DNA of 64,000 nucleotides from Microbacterium saccharophilum (GCF_007992455.1 NZ_BKAH01000001.1:186001-250000); one strand, 5' to 3'. Counted from the first letter of the stretch, positions 1 to 8,893 are shown. A program made the numbers and translations. The notes: a model not told the origin generated them from the sequence alone.

Positions 1-116
1 GCCTTCGCGGCCGCCGCGGCGTCCGCGGCCGGGAGCGGCGGCAGCGGCGGCACGACCCCGGAGACGCCGGGAACGGCGTCCCGGTCGTCGTCAGGCAGTG
101 GCAGCGAGGCGGTCAC
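1..116 (-). CDS. N-terminal fragment of an unidentified protein
   Basis: An open frame on the minus strand begins with GTG at 116 and runs off the left edge. The visible 38 residues start VTASLPLPDDD and are Ala/Pro rich, so no family can be named. The start is supported by a TAGGTT hexamer at 129-124 placed 7 nt before the GTG, the arrangement seen at many other genes in this window. It would be transcribed divergently from the nucleotidyltransferase at 311. The gene's existence is likely but not certain; its function is unknown. Confidence 0.4.
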   Translation of the reverse strand, partial: MTASLPLPDDDRDAVPGVSGVVPPLPPLPAADAAAAAK

Positions 117-310
117 GCGACCCAACCTAGCAAGGCCCTCAATCCCCGGTCGGGAATGAGCGCGCGGCGTCACAGGCCGCAGGATTGTCACGAATCCACA
201 ACGGAGGACCGACTTCCTGCGCCCTCCCAGGTGGCTTCGCTACCATTTGACGAGGCACGAAGGAGTGTCATTTCGTCTAACGGACAGTGAACACCTTTCA
301 GGAGCACCTT

Positions 311-1003
311 TTGACTCTTCAGACCGTCATCCTCGCGGCCGGTATGGGCTCGCGGCTCGGGCGCAGCCTGCCGAAGCCCCTCACCGCGCTGAGCGACGGT
401 CGCTCCATCATGCGCCAGCAGCACGACAACATCCGCGCCGCGTTCGGCTCGGACGCGCGCATCACCGCCGTCGTCGGCTACCGCGCCGAGACGATCGTGG
501 AGGCGTTCCCCGAGGCGGAGTACGTCTACAACGACCGCTACGACGAGACCAACACGTCCAAGAGCCTGCTGCGCGCCCTCAAGGCCACCGGCAAGCACGC
601 CGTCCTCTGGATGAACGGCGACGTCGTCTTCGACCCGCGCGTGCTCGGCCGCGCCGTCGAGTTCATCGAGCGAGACCAGTCCTTCGTCTCCGTCAACACC
701 GCCAAGGTCAGCGACGAAGAGGTCAAGTACACCGTCGACGCGGAGGGCTTCATCCAGGAGCTGTCCAAGACGGTCACGGGCGGCATCGGCGAAGCCGTGG
801 GGATCAACTACATCTCCCGCGCCGACAAGCCGGCTCTCATCGCCCAGCTCGGGCGCGTCGACGACCAGGACTACTTCGAGCGCGGCCTCGAGCTCGCGAT
901 CGTCGAGAACGGCCTGCGCCTGGAGCCCATGGACATCTCCGACCTCTACGCCGTCGAGGTCGACTTCGCGGAAGACCTGGAGCGGGCGAACCTCTTCGTC
1001 TGA
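311..1003 (+). CDS. LicC/GlmU-like sugar or alditol phosphate nucleotidyltransferase
   Basis: A 230-residue NTP-transferase. Residues 7-24 hold the nucleotide-binding loop (ILAAGMGSRLG followed by LPKPL), and LWMNGDVVFD (Asp104) is the metal-binding aspartate region. The YNDRY...TSKSLLRAL segment resembles LicC-type cytidylyltransferases, which activate phosphocholine or alditol phosphates for cell-wall polymers. I choose TTG at 311 because AGGAG at 300-304 lies 6 nt upstream and the protein then begins just before the conserved loop, as usual for the family. GTG at 287 is in frame but has no well-placed ribosome site. The teichoic-acid-type polymerases at 11221-16349 suggest a role in making an activated precursor. 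The exact substrate is not determinable. Confidence 0.85.
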   Translation: MTLQTVILAAGMGSRLGRSLPKPLTALSDGRSIMRQQHDNIRAAFGSDARITAVVGYRAETIVEAFPEAEYVYNDRYDETNTSKSLLRALKATGKHAVLWMNGDVVFDPRVLGRAVEFIERDQSFVSVNTAKVSDEEVKYTVDAEGFIQELSKTVTGGIGEAVGINYISRADKPALIAQLGRVDDQDYFERGLELAIVENGLRLEPMDISDLYAVEVDFAEDLERANLFV

Positions 1004-1056
1004 TCCCGCCCGTCCTCAGGGGTCGCTCAGCGGCCGCGCTTAGGATCGACGCTGTC

Positions 1057-1983
1057 ATGGCAAAGGTGCACCGGATCCACTCGCTTCCCGCCGACGCCCC
1101 GTGGGAGGGCCCGCTCCCCCCGCCCGGGGCCGCGGAGCATCCGTTCGCCGTGCGCGCGCTCGATCGCGTCCTGGCGATCCAGCGTCCCGCCGTCATCGCC
1201 CACCTGCGGAGCGTCCGCCTCCGCCACCCGGACGCGACGGCGGCCGAGATCATCCGGATCCTCGAGCGACGCTACCTCGCGACCGTGACGACCGGCGGTG
1301 CCGCCGTCGGCGCCACCGCCGTCGTACCGGGCATCGGCACGGGGGTCACCCTCGTGCTCAGCGGCGCGGAGACCGTCGCGTTCCTGGAGGCGACGGCCCT
1401 GTACGCGCAGTCGCTCGCCGAGGTGCACGGCATCCACATGACCGATCCGGACCGTGCCCGCGCGCTCGTGCTGACCCTCATGCTCGGCCAGGAGGGCGTC
1501 GATCTCGTGTCGCAGCTCGCCCGCCAGGCGACCGGCAAGGGCACCCCGCGGGACAAGTACTGGGGCGAGATCGTCACGAAGTCGCTCCCCCGCGCCGCGA
1601 TGGCCCCGCTCGTGGATCGTCTGAAGTCCGCGTTCGTGCGGCAGTTCGCCGCCCGCGGCGGGGCATCGTTCTTCGGCAAGGCGCTCCCCTTCGGCATCGG
1701 CGCGGCCGTCGGCGGCGCCGGCAACCACGTGCTCGGCCGGCGCGTCCTCGTCAACTCCCGGCGTGCGTTCGGGATCCCCCCGGTCGCGTACCCCGTCGAG
1801 CTGGAGCCGAAACCCGGCGCCAGCCGTGTGGAGCACACCGCCCTGTCGGGCGTCCGCCGGGTGGGCGGAGCCATCGCGGCGGCGGGTCGCGGAGCTGCCG
1901 ACGCCGCGGCGTCGACGTTCACGCGCCGTCGCGGCGGGCGCGTGCTGCCCGCCTCGGACGCCGACGATCTCGCCGACGACTGA
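1057..1983 (+). CDS. Glycine-rich membrane-interacting protein, EcsC-like
   Basis: A 308-residue protein with no recognisable catalytic motif. Residues about 72-110 form a Gly/Ala/Val-rich hydrophobic stretch (GGAAVGATAVVPGIGTGVTL), and a second one lies near 205-225 (FFGKALPFGIGAAVGGAG). This pattern recalls EcsC-type actinobacterial proteins that sit at membranes. The ATG at 1057 follows a TAGGAT hexamer (1041-1046) by 10 nt, implying a very short leader. A longer reading from 247 is only a shadow of the preceding gene. It may be co-transcribed with the nucleotidyltransferase 54 nt upstream. Function unknown. Confidence 0.8.
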   Translation: MAKVHRIHSLPADAPWEGPLPPPGAAEHPFAVRALDRVLAIQRPAVIAHLRSVRLRHPDATAAEIIRILERRYLATVTTGGAAVGATAVVPGIGTGVTLVLSGAETVAFLEATALYAQSLAEVHGIHMTDPDRARALVLTLMLGQEGVDLVSQLARQATGKGTPRDKYWGEIVTKSLPRAAMAPLVDRLKSAFVRQFAARGGASFFGKALPFGIGAAVGGAGNHVLGRRVLVNSRRAFGIPPVAYPVELEPKPGASRVEHTALSGVRRVGGAIAAAGRGAADAAASTFTRRRGGRVLPASDADDLADD

Positions 1984-2124
1984 CCTGTCGCCGACGCGAC
2001 CTGCGGCGTACGCTCTGCCTCGGTAGATCGATCCGGGGGGACGTCTGGGGGTGTATCACCGCGGGGCGACGGCGCTCCTCTGGGTGATCGGATGCGCTCG
2101 CTCTGACCCCTGCAGGAGGTTGCC

Positions 2125-4548
2125 GTGCCTCATCAGCTCCCCGACGCCACCGACGTCCTGGTGGTCGGCTCCGGCTTCGGCGCGTCCGTCGCCGCGTACC
2201 GCCTCGCGGAGGCGGGCAAGGACGTCGTCGTCCTGGAGCGCGGGAAGGCCTGGGGACCCGGCGACTTCGCGCGCACACCCGCCGAGATGGCCGGCAACTT
2301 CTGGGATCCGAGCGCCGGCATGTACGGCCTGTTCGATGCGTGGACGTTCCGGGGCCTCGAGGGGCTCGTCTCCAGCGGCCTCGGCGGCGGCTCCCTCATC
2401 TACGCCAACGTGCTGCTGCGCAAGGACCCGGCCTGGTTCGTGAAGGATGCGCCGCTGCCGGGCGGGGGGTACGAGAACTGGCCGGTCGGCTACGACGACC
2501 TCGAGCCGCACTACGAGGCCGTCGAGCAGATGATGGGCGCGACGCCGTACCCGTACCGCGACACGGCGAAGACGGTGGCGTTCGAACGCGCCGCCGTGGA
2601 CATCGGGATGCCGGCGTTCCGCCCACCCCTCGCGGTCACCTTCGCCCGCCCGGGTGAGGCGCCCGAGCCGGGAGCCGAGCTGCCCACCCCCGGCTACGGG
2701 AATCTGCACGGGCGTCGCCGCGTCACGTGCACGCTGTGCGCGGAGTGCGACGTGGGCTGCAACACCGGCGCGAAGAACAGCCTCGACCACACCTACCTCT
2801 CCGCGGCCCGCCATCACGGCGCGGAGATCCGGACGCTGCACGAGGTGCGCGGCATCCGGCCGGAGGGCGGCGGCGGCTACCTCGTCAGCTACGTGGTCCA
2901 CGAGCCGGGCGCCGCGGGCGACACCTCGACGAGCGCGCTCCCGGTCCACACGATCCGGGCGGGCCGGGTGATCCTCGGCGCGGGGAGCTTCGGAACGACG
3001 TACCTCCTGCTGCGCAGCCGCGCCGCCCTCGCCGGCCTCGGCCCGGCCCTCGGGTCGCGGTTCAGCGGCAACGGCGACCTGCTCACGTTCCTCCTGGGCT
3101 GCACGCGGGACGGCGCGCCGCTGCGGGTCGACGGCGGCCGCGGCACCGTCATCACCTCCGCGATCCGCATGCCGGACGGTCAGGACGGCGACGGCGCACG
3201 CGGGCGCGGCTTCTACATCGAGGATGCCGGGTTCCCGGCGTTCCTCACCTGGCTCGTCGAGGTCGCGCAGCTGCGCGCGATGGCGCGGCGCGGGGCGCGG
3301 TTCGGCTGGGAGTCCGTGCGCAACCGCCTCTTCACCGAGGGGCGCTCGAACCTCTCCGCGAGCATCGCGCAGCTGCTCGGCGACGGGCACCTCTCCGGCA
3401 GCTCGCTGCCGCTCCTCGGCATGGGACGCGACACGCCGGACGGCCGCATGTCGCTGCGCCGCGGGCGGCTCGCGGTGGACTGGACGGTCGCGACCTCCCG
3501 GCCCTACTTCGCCCGGATGCGCGAGGTCATGAAGCGGATCGGCGCCGAGCTCGGCGCCGACGTCAGCGACAATCCCCTCTGGTGGCTCGGCCGCGTCATC
3601 ACGGTGCATCCGGTCGGCGGGGCGCCCATCGGCCGTCACCCCGGCGAAGGGGTCTGCGACCCCTACGGCGAGGTGTTCGGCCACCCGGGCCTGCACGTGC
3701 TCGACGGCGCGGCCCTCCCCGGTCCGGTCGGCGCCAATCCGTCGCTGACGATCGCCGCGCTCGCCGACCGGGCGTGCACGCGGATGCTGGCACAGCCGTG
3801 GCCGGAGCGCGCGCGCCGCGTCGAACCGGCCGTCGCCGCCGCCGGCGCCGCCCCGCCCCCGTCCGCCGTCCGGGCGGATGCGACGTCGGTGTCGTTCACG
3901 GAGCGGATGGTGGGCCACGTGGCGCTCGGCGAGACCGACCCCCGGCGCGGCGCGGAGCGCGCCCGCTACCGGGGCGACGACCTCGAGTTCGTCCTGACCA
4001 TCACGGCCGCCGACATCGACGCCTTCACGGAAGACCCGCTGCACGAAGGCGCCGCGACCGGCCACGTCGACGGGGTCGCGTTGGGCGGGCGCTGCGAGGT
4101 CGAGCACGGCTGGTTCCACCTCTTCGTCGACCCGCCCGCCCGGCCGGGCCGTCGCATGCTCTACCGGCTGTGGCTCCGCGACGCCGCGGGGGATCCCGTC
4201 ACGCTCGTGGGGGTCAAGGACGTCGCCGACGACGACGGGTTCGACCTGTGGCGCGACACCTCGACCCTGTACATCCATCTGCTCGCCGGGCACGTGCCTC
4301 CGCCCGCCGCGCAGACCCCGGCCGAGCGCGCCGCGGCCCGCGCCGCCGCCGGCGACCTTCCGGCCGGCGCCGACGTCCGCGGCGCGGGGGTGCTGGTCAT
4401 CAAGCCCCTCGACTTCGCGAAGCAGCTGACGACCTTCCGCACCGACGGCCCCGCGGGAGTCGCGGCGCTCGCCGCGTTCGGGCGCCTGTTCCTCGGCGAG
4501 CTGTGGCGGGTCTACCTCGCCCACGACCGCGACGGGGCGAGGCGATGA
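2125..4548 (+). CDS. GMC-family FAD oxidoreductase (cholesterol/long-chain alcohol oxidase type)
   Basis: An 807-residue flavoprotein. The FAD dinucleotide loop GSGFG is at residues 15-19. Cys202, 205, 208 and 212 form CX2CX2CX3C followed by GAKNS, a feature shared with long-chain fatty alcohol oxidases and some cholesterol-oxidase-like enzymes. The C-terminal catalytic region has His495 (HPVGG) and Asn538 (ANPSLT), the usual GMC His/Asn pair. About 220 extra residues after 590 form a beta-rich tail (VSFTERMVGHVALGE onward) typical of actinobacterial members. GTG at 2125 is preceded by AGGAGG at 2114-2119. It is the first gene of a coupled operon; its stop overlaps the next ATG by 4 bp. The likely role is oxidation of a hydroxyl on a lipid or sterol-like substrate; the substrate is unknown. 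Confidence 0.9.
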   Translation: MPHQLPDATDVLVVGSGFGASVAAYRLAEAGKDVVVLERGKAWGPGDFARTPAEMAGNFWDPSAGMYGLFDAWTFRGLEGLVSSGLGGGSLIYANVLLRKDPAWFVKDAPLPGGGYENWPVGYDDLEPHYEAVEQMMGATPYPYRDTAKTVAFERAAVDIGMPAFRPPLAVTFARPGEAPEPGAELPTPGYGNLHGRRRVTCTLCAECDVGCNTGAKNSLDHTYLSAARHHGAEIRTLHEVRGIRPEGGGGYLVSYVVHEPGAAGDTSTSALPVHTIRAGRVILGAGSFGTTYLLLRSRAALAGLGPALGSRFSGNGDLLTFLLGCTRDGAPLRVDGGRGTVITSAIRMPDGQDGDGARGRGFYIEDAGFPAFLTWLVEVAQLRAMARRGARFGWESVRNRLFTEGRSNLSASIAQLLGDGHLSGSSLPLLGMGRDTPDGRMSLRRGRLAVDWTVATSRPYFARMREVMKRIGAELGADVSDNPLWWLGRVITVHPVGGAPIGRHPGEGVCDPYGEVFGHPGLHVLDGAALPGPVGANPSLTIAALADRACTRMLAQPWPERARRVEPAVAAAGAAPPPSAVRADATSVSFTERMVGHVALGETDPRRGAERARYRGDDLEFVLTITAADIDAFTEDPLHEGAATGHVDGVALGGRCEVEHGWFHLFVDPPARPGRRMLYRLWLRDAAGDPVTLVGVKDVADDDGFDLWRDTSTLYIHLLAGHVPPPAAQTPAERAAARAAAGDLPAGADVRGAGVLVIKPLDFAKQLTTFRTDGPAGVAALAAFGRLFLGELWRVYLAHDRDGARR

Positions 4549-6395
4549 AGCGGCGCGAGCTCCTCGCCCTGGAGAGCGTCCTGGGGTTCGCGCCGGCCGG
4601 CATGACCCGCTGGCTCGACCCGCCCGCCCTCGCGCGCACCGCCATCAAGGCCGGGATGGCCAAGGTGTTCGCCGACTACGGCGACAAGCGCGAAGTCCAG
4701 GCCGTGCTGCCGAGCGGCCCGGCGCCGCTGGCATCCCCCGTCGAGGGAGACGTGTGGATCGACTTCGCCGCCGACCTCGGCGACGGTTTCGACGCCACGA
4801 CGACCATTGCGACGCTGCTCGGCGCCCCCACCCTGTTCGTGGACACGCCCGGTGGGAACGACCTCGAGCTGCCCCGCGGCGACGTGCTGGTGCTGGGCGG
4901 CGACGAGGTGTATCCGGCGGCGTCGGCCCGGGCGTACGAGAACCGCACCATCGGCCCGTATGCGACGGCGTTCCCCGCCGAGCCTGGCATCCCCCGGCCG
5001 ACGATGCTCGCGGTGCCCGGCAACCACGACTGGTACGACGGGCTGACCTCCTTCCTGCGCGTCTTCGCCCGAGGCGCGCGGATCGGCGGGTGGCAGACGA
5101 CGCAGACGCGCAGCTACTTCGTCGTCGCCGTCGCGCCCGGGTGGTGGCTCGTGGGGCTCGACTCGCAGCTCGGCGAATACATCGATGAACCGCAGCTGGA
5201 CTACTTCCGGGAGCACCTGACGGCGCATCTGCAGCCGGGCGACGGGGTCATCGTGTGCACGGCCGCGCCCGCGTGGGTGCACACCGCCTCGAAGGGGCCG
5301 GACGGCTTCAACCAGCTGCACTTCTTCGACCGCACGATCGTCCGGAACCGCGAGGGTGCTGCCGGGACCGAGCCGACCGGCGCCGCCATCCGCCTGTGGC
5401 TCACCGGCGACCAGCATCACTACTCCCGCTACGTGCAGCTCGGCCCGGACGGCGAGCCGGACGAGGCGTACGGCATCCAGGCGATCACGTGCGGACTGGG
5501 CGGCGCGTACCTCGCCGAGACCCACCGCCTCCCGGAGACCCTCGAGCTGCCTCCGGCGACGTCCCGCATGCGCACGAAGGACGTCCCCGGCATGCCGATG
5601 CGCCGCGTGGGGCCCACCTATCCGGACGCCGCGACGTCGCGCCGCCTGTACCGTCGCGTGGCGAACCCGCTCTCCCGGTGGTGGCTCGGCTGGCGCAATC
5701 CCGGGCTCCTCGTCGGGATCGGCTGGGTGCAGTTCGTGCTCGCCTGGCTGCTGGGCGCAGTGGTGGGCCTCGTGCAGCCCGCGCCGGACAGCATCGGCGC
5801 GGTCCTCCGCGGCCCCGTCCCCACGACGGCGAGCGCGCTGGCCCTCGTCGTCGCGATCGCGCTGGGCAGCTGGCTGCTGCACTGGCTCACGAGCGTCCTG
5901 TTCGGCTGGGGCGGCGTCGTGGCGACGCGCGCGATCGTCTTCCAGCTGGTCGCCGGCTGCCTCACCCTCCTCGCGCTCGTGGGTCTCCTCCTCGCGGCGC
6001 GGTCCCTCGGGATGCCGCCGCTGCCGGGCATCGTGCTGCTCGGGGTCGCCGCGATCGGGTCCTGGGGCATCGGCGCCCTGCTCGGCACGGCGATGTTCGG
6101 CCTCTTCCTGCTCACGCAGCCGTCCGGCACCGTCGCCTCCTGGCGCATGTCGGCGCAGGCGATCGCCGACCACAAGGGCTTCCTCCGGATGCGGCTGCAG
6201 CCGAACGGGAGCATCGAGATCCACGCGATCGTCGTCGACCGCATCTGCACCGACTGGGCCACGACGACCGCGCCGGACGGCGCCCTGCGCGTCGTCCCCG
6301 CGACGCGCATCACCGGCGTCCGGCTCCTCGACGGGCCCATCACCGTCACCCGGAACCGCGGCGCGACGTCGGACACCGGAAAGGCACCCGCATGA
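4545..6395 (+). CDS. Metallophosphoesterase with C-terminal membrane segments
   Basis: A 616-residue calcineurin-like phosphoesterase. Metal-binding motifs include LVLGGDEVYP, GNHDWYDGL (residues 159-167) and TGDQHHYSRY; the usual first GD is thus present as GGDE. The catalytic domain covers about residues 90-330. Hydrophobic helices follow between about 385 and 520, and the cytosolic-looking tail is about 80 residues. This suggests a membrane-bound enzyme acting on phosphorylated lipids or head groups, but that is inference. ATG 4545 overlaps the upstream TGA (ATGA), so translation is probably coupled. The next gene again overlaps by 4 bp. Confidence 0.88.
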   Translation: MKRRELLALESVLGFAPAGMTRWLDPPALARTAIKAGMAKVFADYGDKREVQAVLPSGPAPLASPVEGDVWIDFAADLGDGFDATTTIATLLGAPTLFVDTPGGNDLELPRGDVLVLGGDEVYPAASARAYENRTIGPYATAFPAEPGIPRPTMLAVPGNHDWYDGLTSFLRVFARGARIGGWQTTQTRSYFVVAVAPGWWLVGLDSQLGEYIDEPQLDYFREHLTAHLQPGDGVIVCTAAPAWVHTASKGPDGFNQLHFFDRTIVRNREGAAGTEPTGAAIRLWLTGDQHHYSRYVQLGPDGEPDEAYGIQAITCGLGGAYLAETHRLPETLELPPATSRMRTKDVPGMPMRRVGPTYPDAATSRRLYRRVANPLSRWWLGWRNPGLLVGIGWVQFVLAWLLGAVVGLVQPAPDSIGAVLRGPVPTTASALALVVAIALGSWLLHWLTSVLFGWGGVVATRAIVFQLVAGCLTLLALVGLLLAARSLGMPPLPGIVLLGVAAIGSWGIGALLGTAMFGLFLLTQPSGTVASWRMSAQAIADHKGFLRMRLQPNGSIEIHAIVVDRICTDWATTTAPDGALRVVPATRITGVRLLDGPITVTRNRGATSDTGKAPA

Positions 6396-7447
6396 GCGAC
6401 ACACTGACCGCCACCCTCTCCCGCGCCGACCACCGCACCGAGGTGCTCCCCCTCACCGCGCGGGACGGCCGCGCCCTCACGCTCGTGCACCTGCGGGGGC
6501 CGCAGGAGCCGCACCGCGGGCCCGTGCTGCTCGTCCACGGCGCGGGGGTGCGTGCCGAGATCTTCCGCCCGCCCATCCCCCGCACCCTCGTCGACGTCCT
6601 CCTGGAGGCCGGCTGGGACGTGTGGATGCTGAACTGGCGCGCCTCGATCGACCTGGAGCCGACGGACTGGACGCTGTGCGACGCCGCCGCATTCGACCAC
6701 CCCGCTGCCGTCGAGCGCGTGCTGGCGGAGACCGGCGCCACGACCCTCGCCGCCGTGGTGCACTGCCAGGGCTCGACGTCCTTCGCGATGGCCGCCGTCG
6801 CGGGGCTCCTCCCCCGCGTGGACCGCATCGTCAGCAACGCGGTGTCGCTGCATCCCGTCATCCCGACCTTCTCGGAGTTCAAGATCCACCGGCTCGCGCC
6901 CCTCATCACGCGCGTGACGCCGTACCTGTCCCCGGCGTGGGCGTACCGGTCGGACGGCTACTTCTCGCGCCTCGTCCGCCGCACCGTCGACATCACGCAT
7001 CCGGAGTGCCGGAACCTCGTCTGCCGCATGGTGAGCTTCACCTACGGGTCGGGGCACCCCGCGCTGTGGGCGCACCGCAACATAGACCGGGCGACGCACG
7101 ACTGGATCACCGGGGAGTTCGGGCGGGTGCCGATGAGCTTCTTCGCGCAGATGAGCCGCAGCGTGCGCGCCGGGCACCTCGTACCGGTGCGGGAGCACCC
7201 GGAGCTGCCGGACGACCTCGCGACGGCGCCGCCGCAGACCCAGGCGCGCTTCGCCCTCATCGCGGGCAAGGACAACCGGTGCTTCCTGCCGGACGGCCAG
7301 GCGCTCACCTACGCGCACCTGGACCACCACCAGCCCGGTCGCCACGCCCTGCACGTCGTCCCCGGCTACGGGCACCTCGACGTGTTCTGGGCGCGCAACG
7401 CCTGGCGCGACACGTATCCGATCATCCTGAAGGAGCTGGCCTCATGA
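6392..7447 (+). CDS. Alpha/beta hydrolase with Cys at the nucleophile position
   Basis: A 351-residue alpha/beta-fold protein. The oxyanion region LLVHGAGV lies near residues 50-57. The nucleophile elbow reads VVHCQGS, putting Cys125 where most relatives have Ser, as in dienelactone hydrolases and PHA synthases. A late Asp (AGKDNRCF) and His (PGYGHLDVF) can complete the triad. Homologous domains are known fused to, or encoded beside, GMC oxidoreductases, which matches this operon. ATG 6392 overlaps the preceding stop and the TGA overlaps the following ATG. It probably hydrolyses or transfers an acyl group on the same lipid substrate; not proven. Confidence 0.88.
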   Translation: MSDTLTATLSRADHRTEVLPLTARDGRALTLVHLRGPQEPHRGPVLLVHGAGVRAEIFRPPIPRTLVDVLLEAGWDVWMLNWRASIDLEPTDWTLCDAAAFDHPAAVERVLAETGATTLAAVVHCQGSTSFAMAAVAGLLPRVDRIVSNAVSLHPVIPTFSEFKIHRLAPLITRVTPYLSPAWAYRSDGYFSRLVRRTVDITHPECRNLVCRMVSFTYGSGHPALWAHRNIDRATHDWITGEFGRVPMSFFAQMSRSVRAGHLVPVREHPELPDDLATAPPQTQARFALIAGKDNRCFLPDGQALTYAHLDHHQPGRHALHVVPGYGHLDVFWARNAWRDTYPIILKELAS

Positions 7448-8382
7448 CCTCGCTGTGGGCGCCCGTGCGCGCCGTCCTCTCCCTACTGCCCTCGCCCGTG
7501 CCGGGGCGGCAGAGGCGCCTCCGCGGCACCCACGCCCGCGTCGACGGCATCCCGTACACGATGCCCGTGGACACGCAGGACGCGTCCTGCCTCATGGCCG
7601 CGTTCCCGATCTCCGCCGCCGCCGCGAAGCGGTTGCTTCCGGGCACCGAACTGCACCCGGCGACGATCGGCTTCGGCGTCGGGGTGCTCCTCATCACCGT
7701 CGTCGACTACCGCAAGACCGACATCGGCGCGTACATCGAGTACTCCATCGCCATCGCCGTGACCCACGGCCGTCGTGCGCGGCTCCCGATCCTGCCGCTC
7801 GTGCTGCAGCGCGCGGCCGGCCTCGGCCAGTACGTCGTGGACCTGCCGGTGAGCACCGAGATCTCCGTGAAGGGCGGGAAGGGCATCTGGGGGATGCCGA
7901 AGCACCAGGACAGCCTCGACTTCCGCATCTCGGAGCGGGCCGTCTCCGCGCTCTACGACCACGACGGGCAGACCGCGTGCCTCGTGGAGATCGCCCGCCC
8001 GCCGCGCACGGCGCTGCCGCTGGGGCTCGCCGCCGACAACTACTGCGCGTACCGCGGGATGCTGATGAAGTCGAGCATCTACTTCTCCGGCGCCGCCGAC
8101 ATCGCCGTCGGCACCGCGGCACGCGGGCGGCTCGTGCTCGGCGGCGAGCTCGGGCAGCGCCTGGCGCACCTGAAGATCGGCCGGAAGCCGATCGCGACGG
8201 TATGGATCGAGAAGGCCACCGGAGTGCTCGACGACCACTTCGAGTCGTGGTTCCTCACGGCTCCGACGCAGCACGCGGCCGACGCGGTGCCCATGGAGGG
8301 GCTGGAGACGGTGGTCGGGCTGGGCCGCGGCGAGGAGTGGCCGGCGCCCCCGGACCGCTCGCGCGTGTCCGAGGGGGTGTGA
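7444..8382 (+). CDS. Acetoacetate decarboxylase-family protein
   Basis: A 312-residue protein of the acetoacetate decarboxylase fold. The GIWGMPK motif contains Lys153, matching the Schiff-base lysine of the family; it is followed by His154 where the clostridial enzyme has a second Lys. The segments PVSTEISVKGGKG and FRGML-like CAYRGMLMKSSIY also fit. Some relatives act on other keto acids, hydrate or dehydrate substrates, or have no known activity, so decarboxylation is only a guess. It is in the middle of the operon with 4-bp overlap upstream and 1 nt between its stop and the next ATG. No signal peptide is visible. Confidence 0.85.
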   Translation: MTSLWAPVRAVLSLLPSPVPGRQRRLRGTHARVDGIPYTMPVDTQDASCLMAAFPISAAAAKRLLPGTELHPATIGFGVGVLLITVVDYRKTDIGAYIEYSIAIAVTHGRRARLPILPLVLQRAAGLGQYVVDLPVSTEISVKGGKGIWGMPKHQDSLDFRISERAVSALYDHDGQTACLVEIARPPRTALPLGLAADNYCAYRGMLMKSSIYFSGAADIAVGTAARGRLVLGGELGQRLAHLKIGRKPIATVWIEKATGVLDDHFESWFLTAPTQHAADAVPMEGLETVVGLGRGEEWPAPPDRSRVSEGV

Positions 8383-8383
8383 C

Positions 8384-8893
8384 ATGGGCGGGGCGGGCTG
8401 GGCGGGCTGGGCGGGCTGGGTGACGCTCATCGCGGCGCTGTACTTCGCGTTCGGCGCGTCACTGTACATGGGCACGATGTGGACGCTGCGGCTCTTCCTC
8501 TTCCCGACGTGGCGGTCGCTGACGCCCGACCAGGTGGACGTGCACTTCGGCATCCCGACGCGGCTGGCGACCGTCTTCTTCACGTGGATCGTGCCGGTGA
8601 TGTTCCTCGCGGCGCTCTGGCTCATCGTGGTCGAGTGGGGCAGCCCGCTCGTGTGGTTCGGGGTCGGCTGCCTCGTCGGGATCTTCGTCCTCACCTTCGT
8701 CGGGCAGGGTCTCATCATCCCGATCAACAAACGGGTGCGCAGCGGCGAGGTGACCGATGTCGCGGAGCTCCAGGAGCTGCTCCGCCGCTGGATGGCGCTG
8801 AACAGCGTCCGCTTCTACGGCGCGACGGCGACGTGGGCCGTGATCATCGGGTACCTCGTGGTGCGCGGCGACCTCGTCGGAGCCCTGACATGA
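8384..8893 (+). CDS. DUF1772-like integral membrane protein
   Basis: A 169-residue protein with four predicted hydrophobic helices (about residues 12-33, 58-82, 86-106 and 146-164). The C-terminal pattern IPINKRV...ELQELLRRWMALNSVRF resembles the DUF1772/anthrone-oxygenase-like family, whose function in actinobacteria is not established. The N terminus carries Gly-Trp-Ala repeats encoded by three perfect 9-bp repeats. GAGGGGGT just upstream serves as ribosome site. It is the fifth gene of the operon, and its stop overlaps the next start. Confidence 0.75.
   Translation: MGGAGWAGWAGWVTLIAALYFAFGASLYMGTMWTLRLFLFPTWRSLTPDQVDVHFGIPTRLATVFFTWIVPVMFLAALWLIVVEWGSPLVWFGVGCLVGIFVLTFVGQGLIIPINKRVRSGEVTDVAELQELLRRWMALNSVRFYGATATWAVIIGYLVVRGDLVGALT
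8392..8418 (+). repeat. Three 9-bp tandem repeats within the DUF1772-like gene
   Basis: The 9-mer GGCGGGCTG occurs three times without mismatch and stays in frame, encoding successive Gly-Trp-Ala units immediately after the start codon. Slippage here would change length by whole codons. Confidence 0.9.

Noticed and set aside
247-1983. A 578-residue reading spanning the nucleotidyltransferase and the next gene
   Set aside because: Its first 270 residues are an Arg/Pro-rich out-of-frame shadow of the nucleotidyltransferase; the real gene starts at ATG 1057.
2056-4524. Long antisense reading opposite the GMC oxidoreductase, and many similar ones elsewhere
   Set aside because: Typical of high-GC DNA; no motifs, low-complexity composition, and the sense frame has clear domains.
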